Under the pieces are notes generated by a model, which did not search any database, was not told the DNA's origin, and worked only from the letters and a program-made list of their open reading frames with translations. The translations under genes were made by a program, and so were the position numbers. 5,174 nucleotides of DNA from Rhodocyclaceae bacterium (GTDB lineage Bacteria; Pseudomonadota; Gammaproteobacteria; Burkholderiales; Rhodocyclaceae), in NCBI GenBank assembly GCA_023230455.1, contig JALNXH010000051.1, positions 1-5,174 of the forward strand. The letters run 5' to 3'. Position 1 is the stretch's first letter. Every line of letters begins with the position of its first letter. Positions 1 through 3,740 of the stretch are shown here, piece by piece.

Positions 1-18
1 ACGCTTCCAACAGTAATC

Positions 19-24
19 TATAAT
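19..24 (+). promoter_or_regulatory. Candidate -10 box of the arsR-rhodanese-grxC-secB operon
   Basis: A perfect TATAAT lies 55 bases before the first ATG, in the only AT-rich stretch of the left part of the window. A sigma-70 type -35 box with a 17-base spacer would begin before base 1, so it cannot be seen. Transcription would start near base 31, giving a leader of about 50 bases. ArsR-family repressors usually bind AT-rich imperfect palindromes over their own promoter. AATATT at 22-27 is a short self-complementary core, but I could not extend it into a convincing operator. The call rests on the hexamer and its position only. Confidence 0.45.
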
Positions 25-65
25 ATTCAAAATTGCCGCGACAAAAAGCTGGATAAATCACAATT

Positions 66-70
66 AGGGG
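66..70 (+). promoter_or_regulatory. Shine-Dalgarno site of the ArsR gene
   Basis: AGGGG lies 9 bases before the ATG at 80, a normal distance, and supports that start codon. No other in-frame ATG lies nearby upstream. Confidence 0.6.
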
Positions 71-79
71 TAGCACGGC

Positions 80-406
80 ATGGATACAGCGATCAACGAA
101 TTGATAGGAAAGCAGGAGCACATAGAAACGGCCGCAAGGGCGCTGAAGGCGATTTCGCACCCGCTGCGCCTCAAAATACTCTGCGTGGTCGGCGACCAGG
201 AAACCTGCGTGCAGGATATCGTCGAGGCCGTCGGCACTTCACAGAGCAATATCTCGCAACACCTCGCGATCTTGCGCGACAAGGGCGTCCTGCAGACCCG
301 CAAGGATGCCAATCGGGTTTTTTATCGTATTGCCGACCAGCGCACCCTTCAGCTCATCGCCATGATGCGCGAGGTGTTCTGCGGCGTTTCGGCACACAGG
401 GAATAG
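80..406 (+). CDS. ArsR/SmtB-family winged-helix repressor, BigR/SqrR-like candidate persulfide sensor
   Basis: 108-residue dimeric DNA-binding repressor, full length for the family. After an N-terminal helix comes the signature SHPLRLKIL at 26-34. The helix-turn-helix is about 44-66, with the recognition helix in TSQSNISQHLAILR (53-66), and the wing is about 72-84 (RKDANRVFYRI). There are three cysteines: C35, C43 and C101. From memory of Xylella BigR, its sensing pair C42/C108 sits in the same contexts (C after RLMLV; FC near the C-terminus) and is also 66 residues apart, so C35/C101 are the likely persulfide-responsive thiols. C43 lies in ETCVQDI, which resembles the ELCVxDL metal box of ArsR/SmtB but has Q where ArsR has its second Cys, so metal sensing is a weaker alternative. 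The gene leads the operon, 6 bases before a rhodanese gene, and probably represses its own promoter. The ArsR family assignment is firm; the ligand is inferred. Confidence 0.93.
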   Translation: MDTAINELIGKQEHIETAARALKAISHPLRLKILCVVGDQETCVQDIVEAVGTSQSNISQHLAILRDKGVLQTRKDANRVFYRIADQRTLQLIAMMREVFCGVSAHRE

Positions 407-412
407 ACGACA

Positions 413-823
413 ATGGAATTTGTGCAAGAGAACATGATTTGGGTGGCGCTGGCCTTGGTCAGCGGCGGCATGCTGCTGTGGCCGATGGTGGCAGGCGGCG
501 GCGTCGACAATCTGACGCCGGCGCAGGCGACCCTGCTGATGAACCGCGAAGACGCACTGGTGCTGGACGTACGCGAAGCCGCCGAGTGGAGTTCCGGCCA
601 CATCACCGGGGCGCGCCACATCACTCTCGGTCAGCTTGAGAAGCGCATGTCCGAGCTGGAGAAATTCAAGGACAAGCCGATCATTGTCATCTGCGCGTCG
701 GGCAACCGTTCCTCGTCGGCCTGCGGCCAGTTGAAGAAAAGCGGCTTTGCCAAGGTATTCAGCCTTGCCGGCGGGATTGCCAGCTGGCGGGATTCCAGTC
801 TGCCCCTGACCACCAAATCCTGA
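413..823 (+). CDS. Membrane-anchored single-domain rhodanese (YibN-like sulfurtransferase)
   Basis: 136 residues. A single hydrophobic segment at about 8-27 is a likely N-terminal membrane anchor, followed by a short Gly-rich linker and one rhodanese domain at about 33-131. Visible landmarks are LDVRE (51-55), the W59-SSGH-I64 element with GAR (66-68), the active-site loop CASGNR (94-99) with catalytic C94, and LAGGIASW (118-125). Rhodaneses pass sulfane sulfur through a cysteine persulfide to thiol acceptors. The position just before grxC-secB-gpsA and the TM-plus-rhodanese layout match E. coli YibN. As I recall it, YibN lacks the catalytic Cys, whereas this protein has it and should be active. 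A second cysteine, C104, could help resolve the persulfide. ATG 413 follows the ArsR stop by 6 bases, with AGGG at 398-401, so translation is probably coupled. The natural acceptor and the side of the membrane the domain faces cannot be read from sequence. Confidence 0.92.
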   Translation: MEFVQENMIWVALALVSGGMLLWPMVAGGGVDNLTPAQATLLMNREDALVLDVREAAEWSSGHITGARHITLGQLEKRMSELEKFKDKPIIVICASGNRSSSACGQLKKSGFAKVFSLAGGIASWRDSSLPLTTKS

Positions 824-837
824 GCTGGGAAACTCGA

Positions 838-1095
838 ATGGCCAAAGTCCTGATGTATTCGACCGCCGTCTGTCCTTATTGCGTGCGCGCCGAGCAACTG
901 CTGACCCGCAAGGGTGTCACCGAAATCGAAAAGGTCCGCGTCGACCTTGCGCCCGACCGGCGCGACGAAATGATGCAAAAGACCGGCCGCCGCACGGTGC
1001 CGCAGATCTTCATCGGCGAGACCCACGTCGGCGGTTGCGACGATCTCTACGAACTGGAGCGCCAGGGCAAGCTCGATCCGCTGCTGGCCGCGTAG
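838..1095 (+). CDS. grxC: Glutaredoxin 3
   Basis: 85-residue cytosolic thioredoxin-fold oxidoreductase that reduces disulfides and glutathione mixed disulfides with glutathione. The dithiol active site CPYC is at 12-15. The cis-proline stretch TVPQIF at 53-58 and the glutathione-binding GGCDDL at 65-70 are intact. A further cysteine (C67) directly follows the GG pair, as in E. coli Grx3. The length equals that of bacterial Grx3. The ATG at 838 is preceded by GGGAAAC at a good distance, and the gene begins 14 bases after the rhodanese stop. Next to a rhodanese and a thiol-based regulator, it could also reduce persulfides or protein disulfides made by that pair, but this is inference. The grxC-secB order is widely conserved in proteobacteria. 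Confidence 0.97.
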   Translation: MAKVLMYSTAVCPYCVRAEQLLTRKGVTEIEKVRVDLAPDRRDEMMQKTGRRTVPQIFIGETHVGGCDDLYELERQGKLDPLLAA

Positions 1096-1128
1096 AATCC
1101 GACCCTTTCCCTCACTATCCAATTCATC

Positions 1129-1584
1129 ATGAGCGACGAGCAGCCGGTTTTCAGCATCGAAAAGATTTACGTCAAGGATCTGTCCATCGAAGTGCCCAAT
1201 GCACCGCAGATCTTTCTGGAGCGCGAGACGCCGAGCATCGAGGTGCAGATCCAGAGCGCAGCGACCGCCATCGGCGAGGGCATGTTCGAAGTGGCGCTGA
1301 CGGTCACCGTGAATGCAAAGGAAGGCGAAAAGGCCTTCTTCCTGGTCGAGGTGGTGAAGGCCGGCATTTTCCAGATCCGCAATGTGCCCGAGCAGGACAT
1401 GGAACCGATACTCGCCGTGGCCTGCCCCAATATCCTGTTTCCCTATGCCCGCGAAACGGTTTCCGACGCGATCAACCGCGCGGGCTTTCCGCCGGTGATC
1501 CTCGCTCCCGTCAACTTCGAGTCGCTGTATCAGCAGCGCCTGATGGAACAGCAGCAGGCCGAGAGCAAGATTCAGCTGCAATAG
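1129..1584 (+). CDS. secB: Protein-export chaperone SecB
   Basis: 151-residue cytosolic chaperone that forms tetramers, holds unfolded preproteins, and delivers them to SecA at the SecYEG translocon. Family signatures are visible throughout: FSIEKIYVKDLSIEVPNAP begins at 8, the antiparallel beta core lies at about 37-84 with AFFLVEVVKAGIF at 69-81, and the near-invariant stretch at 95-130 includes ACPNILFPYARE (98-109) and FPPVILAPVNF (120-130). A Gln-rich C-terminal tail (QQQAESKIQLQ) ends the protein. The length is typical. The start at 1129 is fixed by the conserved N-terminus, although no Shine-Dalgarno sequence is visible before it. It lies 33 bases after grxC, in the classic grxC-secB-gpsA order. 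SecB is largely restricted to proteobacteria, which supports the taxonomic guess. Confidence 0.98.
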   Translation: MSDEQPVFSIEKIYVKDLSIEVPNAPQIFLERETPSIEVQIQSAATAIGEGMFEVALTVTVNAKEGEKAFFLVEVVKAGIFQIRNVPEQDMEPILAVACPNILFPYARETVSDAINRAGFPPVILAPVNFESLYQQRLMEQQQAESKIQLQ

Positions 1585-1587
1585 TTG

Positions 1588-2040
1588 ATGATGGCGGCAC
1601 GCCGATTTCCAGTGCTTGTAGTCGGTCTGGCGGCCCTGGCCGCCGCGTCCGCGGCGCATGCGCTGGATTACCTGTCGCTGGTCGAGGCGGCGCCGGCCTA
1701 CGACGCGCCGTCGGCCAAGGCCCGGCCGCTGTTCGTGGTGCTCGCCGGTACCCCGGTGGAACTCGTGGTCGGCCTCGACGGGTGGTCCAAGGTACGCGAC
1801 AGCCGGGGCGAACTGATCTGGATCGAGAAGAAACACCTGACGGACAAGCGCAATGTCATCGTGCGCGTGGAGCGGGCGCAGGTCCGCGCCACCGCCGAAG
1901 ACCAGGCAGCGCTGGTGTTCGAGGCGGAGCGCGACGTGGTGCTGGAATTCGTCGAGTCCGTTCCGGGCGGCTGGGTCAAGGTCAGACATCGCGACGGACA
2001 AAGCGGTTTTCTCAAGGTGCCGCAAGTCTGGGGCCTGTGA
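1588..2040 (+). CDS. Secreted protein with two SH3b-like repeats, function unknown
   Basis: 150 residues from ATG 1588. ATG 1591 or TTG 1585 are equally possible, since TTG ATG ATG directly follows the secB stop. A classical Sec signal peptide covers 1-25: basic ARR at 4-6, a hydrophobic core to about 20, and a cleavage site after AHA (23-25). The mature part has two bacterial SH3-like units. The first is about 28-85 with GWSKVRDSRGELIWI (65-79); the second is about 90-148 with GWVKVRHRDGQSGFLKV (128-144). There are no cysteines, no lipobox and no further membrane segment, so it should be soluble in the periplasm. SH3b domains in such proteins often bind peptidoglycan or peptide ligands, but no ligand or enzyme activity can be named here. 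Translation is likely coupled to secB because no good ribosome site precedes the start. The gene lies between secB and gpsA. Confidence 0.88.
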   Translation: MMAARRFPVLVVGLAALAAASAAHALDYLSLVEAAPAYDAPSAKARPLFVVLAGTPVELVVGLDGWSKVRDSRGELIWIEKKHLTDKRNVIVRVERAQVRATAEDQAALVFEAERDVVLEFVESVPGGWVKVRHRDGQSGFLKVPQVWGL

Positions 2041-2063
2041 AGTCAGCGACAGGGGTCCTGCAC

Positions 2064-2087
2064 ATGACGGATGCGCGATGCGGATAG
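2064..2087 (+). other. Possible 7-codon mini-ORF overlapping the gpsA start
   Basis: ATG at 2064 opens a reading frame coding MTDARCG that stops with TAG at 2085-2087, 7 bases beyond the gpsA ATG. AGGGG at 2051-2055 is 8 bases before this ATG, ideal spacing, whereas the gpsA ATG at 2078 is 22 bases from that site and has only a weak ACGG near it. Ribosomes loaded here could end on the gpsA start and reinitiate. Expression is not shown by sequence alone, and the arrangement could be chance. Confidence 0.3.
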
Positions 2088-3058
2088 CGGTGCTGGGCGC
2101 CGGTGCCTGGGGTACGGCGCTGGCCATCGCCTTTGCCGCACGGCATCAGGTGGTCCTCTGGGCGCGCGATGCGCAGCGCGTCGCGGACATGGCCCGCCGC
2201 CGCGAGAACCAGCGCTATCTTCCGGACTGCCCATTTCCCGCCGACTTGCAGCTCACTGCCGATTTCAGGGCCGCCCTGGCCGCCGCCGATCTGGCGATCC
2301 TCGCCACACCGCTGGCCGGTCTGCGTTCCCTGCTCGAACAACTCAAGGCCGAGGCACCGGCCCTGCCATTTCTCTGGGTGTGCAAGGGGCTCGAAGCCGG
2401 CAGCGGATTGCTGCCGCATCAGGTGGTGGCCGAAGTGATGGGAGATGCGGCCTGCGGCGTGCTCACCGGGCCGAGTTTTGCCCTCGAAGTGGCGCGCGGC
2501 CTGCCTACCGCCATCACCCTGGCGTCGAGCGATGCCGCCTTTGCCGAGGCCACCGCGCAGCGACTGCATGGCGGCAAGCTGCGCATCTATGCCAATCACG
2601 ATCTGATCGGTGCCGAAGTAGGCGGTGCGGTGAAGAACGTGCTGGCCATCGCGACCGGCATCTGCGACGGACTCGGCCTTGGGCTCAACGCCCGCGCCGC
2701 CCTGATCACGCGCGGCCTGGTGGAGATCACCCGCTTCGGCGAGGCGCTCGGCGCCCGACGTGAAACCTTCACGGGATTGGCCGGCATGGGCGATCTGATT
2801 CTGACCTGCACCGGCGAGCTTTCGCGCAATCGTCGCGTCGGCCTGCTCCTCGCCGAAGGCCGGGCCCTGCCCGAAATTGCCGGCGAACTGGGGCATGTCG
2901 CGGAAGGTGTTCCCGCCGCGCGCGAGGTGGCCCGTCGTGCCGCCGAACTCGGCATCGAAATGCCCATCACGAAGGCGGTGACCGCCGTACTCGACGGCCA
3001 CATCACGCCGCGCGCCGCCGTGGAACAACTGATGGCGCGCGAGGCGAAGAACGAGTGA
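2078..3058 (+). CDS. gpsA: Glycerol-3-phosphate dehydrogenase [NAD(P)+]
   Basis: 326 residues, cytosolic. It reduces dihydroxyacetone phosphate to sn-glycerol 3-phosphate, the backbone precursor of phospholipids. The Rossmann nucleotide-binding loop GAGAWG is at 7-12, right after the start, which fixes ATG 2078; the open frame continues upstream but has no homology there. Other family marks are CKGLE with K103 (102-106), GPSFALEVARG (131-141), the catalytic lysine K186 in GGAVKNVLAI, D239 in AGMGDLILTC, and SRNRRVG beginning at 249. The length is usual for the family (about 330-340). It closes the rhodanese-grxC-secB operon, 37 bases after the SH3b gene, and converges on trmL. In E. coli cysE follows gpsA; it is absent here. 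Its ribosome site is poor, so translation may depend on upstream coupling. Confidence 0.98.
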   Translation: MRIAVLGAGAWGTALAIAFAARHQVVLWARDAQRVADMARRRENQRYLPDCPFPADLQLTADFRAALAAADLAILATPLAGLRSLLEQLKAEAPALPFLWVCKGLEAGSGLLPHQVVAEVMGDAACGVLTGPSFALEVARGLPTAITLASSDAAFAEATAQRLHGGKLRIYANHDLIGAEVGGAVKNVLAIATGICDGLGLGLNARAALITRGLVEITRFGEALGARRETFTGLAGMGDLILTCTGELSRNRRVGLLLAEGRALPEIAGELGHVAEGVPAAREVARRAAELGIEMPITKAVTAVLDGHITPRAAVEQLMAREAKNE

Positions 3059-3074
3059 ACTGCTCATCCCCCAG

Positions 3075-3095
3075 CCCCTTCTCCGCGAGAAGGGG
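3075..3095. repeat. GC-rich hairpin between convergent gpsA and trmL
   Basis: A perfect 9-base inverted repeat (CCCCTTCTC at 3075-3083, GAGAAGGGG at 3087-3095) with a 3-base CGC loop sits 16 bases after the gpsA stop. It could stop or stabilise transcripts from both sides, since trmL converges on it. Neither strand has a run of T after the stem, so it is not a canonical intrinsic terminator. It looks more like a REP-type palindrome at transcript ends. Confidence 0.55.
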
Positions 3096-3125
3096 TGACT
3101 TTGGCTCGCTACGCTCGCGGTGACT
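3094..3125. repeat. Short direct repeats GGTGACT flanking a GCTCGC pair
   Basis: GGTGACT occurs at 3094-3100 and again at 3119-3125. Between them GCTCGC occurs twice, at 3104-3109 and 3113-3118. The block directly follows the hairpin at 3075-3095, and together they look like one unit of a dispersed intergenic repeat. Whether other copies exist in the genome cannot be seen from this window. Confidence 0.4.
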
Positions 3126-3159
3126 ACGATGGCTTGTCTTGGGGCGGCCCGGCGGCAGG

Positions 3160-3624
3160 CTAGACGCCGCCGGTGAATCCCTGCTGCCGCCAGGCCTCAT
3201 AGACCACGATCGCCACGGCGTTCGACAGATTCAGGCTGCGATTTCCAGGTATCAAGGGCAGGCGCAGGCGGTAGTCCTGCTCGATGTCGGCCAGTATCGC
3301 GGCCGGCAGTCCACGCGATTCCGAACCGAAGACGAAGACGTCACCGGGCTGAAAGGTTTTATCGTAGTGACTGGAGCTGCCCTTCGTCGTCAGCGCAAAC
3401 AGCCGGGCATCGCCCAGCACCGAGCGGCAGGCCGCCCAGTTGTGGTGCACCGAAACCTTCACCAGTTCGGCGTAATCCATACCGGCGCGGCGCAACTGGG
3501 CTGCCGACAGGTCGAAGCCGAGCGGTTCGACGAGGTGCAGCCGGGCTCCGGTGTTGGCGCAAAGACGAATCACATTCCCGGTGTTGGGCGGGATTTCCGG
3601 GGCCACGAGGACAACATGGAACAC
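3160..3624 (-). CDS. trmL: tRNA (cytidine/uridine-34-2'-O)-methyltransferase TrmL
   Basis: 154-residue SPOUT-class enzyme that uses S-adenosylmethionine to 2'-O-methylate the wobble nucleotide 34 of tRNA-Leu isoacceptors in the cytosol. It consists of little more than the knotted SPOUT domain, the minimal form typical of TrmL (E. coli protein about 157 residues). Motif 1 is PPNTGNVIRLCANTG (12-26), motif 2 GSESRGLP (100-107), and motif 3 includes IPGNRSLNLSNAVAIVVYEA (125-144), which forms the knot and cofactor pocket. The start is GTG at 3624-3622, supported by GGAGG 9 bases before it and by the N-terminus FHVVLVAPEIPPNTGN, which matches the family. It is transcribed towards gpsA and away from the ATPase gene. 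Related TrmH-family enzymes exist, but the size and N-terminus favour TrmL. Confidence 0.96.
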   Translation of the reverse strand: MFHVVLVAPEIPPNTGNVIRLCANTGARLHLVEPLGFDLSAAQLRRAGMDYAELVKVSVHHNWAACRSVLGDARLFALTTKGSSSHYDKTFQPGDVFVFGSESRGLPAAILADIEQDYRLRLPLIPGNRSLNLSNAVAIVVYEAWRQQGFTGGV

Positions 3625-3633
3625 TTGCAGGGA

Positions 3634-3638
3634 CCTCC
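3634..3638 (-). promoter_or_regulatory. Shine-Dalgarno site fixing the GTG start of trmL
   Basis: CCTCC on the + strand reads GGAGG on the trmL strand, 9 bases before the GTG. No ATG with comparable spacing exists in frame, so this site decides the start. Confidence 0.75.
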
Positions 3639-3657
3639 GAAAAGCACTGGTTTCTGA

Positions 3658-3717
3658 AGAATCAGCTGATTAGACAAAAACTTTCGTGCAAAATCACAGA
3701 ATCACGGCCGGGATTCT
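3658..3717. promoter_or_regulatory. Divergent trmL/ATPase control region with palindrome and AGAATCA repeats
   Basis: The 116 bases between the two divergent starts hold a perfect 12-base palindrome, AATCAGCTGATT (3660-3671). AGAATCA occurs twice in direct orientation (3658-3664 and 3698-3704, 40 bases apart), and an inverted pair AGAATC (3698-3703) / GATTCT (3712-3717) has an 8-base spacer. TAGACA at 3671-3676 resembles a -35 box for the ATPase gene, but no good -10 box follows at 16-18 bases. The region must hold promoters for both genes. The repeats are candidate operator sites for an unknown regulator. Confidence 0.35.
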
Positions 3718-3728
3718 AAGGCCGCATT

Positions 3729-3732
3729 GGAG
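3729..3732 (+). promoter_or_regulatory. Shine-Dalgarno site of the MshE-like ATPase gene
   Basis: GGAG ends 8 bases before ATG 3741 and supports that start. The N-terminal RPEKIRLG that follows is what the family shows. Confidence 0.6.
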
Positions 3733-3740
3733 ATTGCCTG

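Noticed and set aside
1853..2077. N-terminal extension of gpsA to an upstream start at 1853
   Set aside because: It would overlap most of the SH3b gene. GpsA proteins begin within a few residues of the GAGAWG loop, which fits ATG 2078.
879..2087. 402-codon + strand frame overlapping grxC, secB and the SH3b gene
   Set aside because: Arg/Gly/Pro-rich out-of-frame translation of verified genes. Only its last 7 codons were considered separately, as a mini-ORF.
631..2127. 498-codon open frame on the minus strand across the rhodanese, grxC, secB and SH3b genes
   Set aside because: Its translation is rich in R, H, Q and L with no recognisable domain, and it lies antisense to four genes with clear family signatures. 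It is a by-product of GC-rich codon bias.
2012..3067. 351-codon open frame on the minus strand opposite gpsA
   Set aside because: Antisense shadow of gpsA with low-complexity G/A/R/Q composition and no motifs; gpsA is certain on the + strand.
3075..3095. Rho-independent terminator
   Set aside because: The stem is strong, but neither strand shows a U-run after it, so only a hairpin/repeat is claimed.
3139..3657. 172-codon + strand frame opposite trmL
   Set aside because: Antisense shadow; the minus-strand product has all SPOUT motifs and a strong ribosome site.
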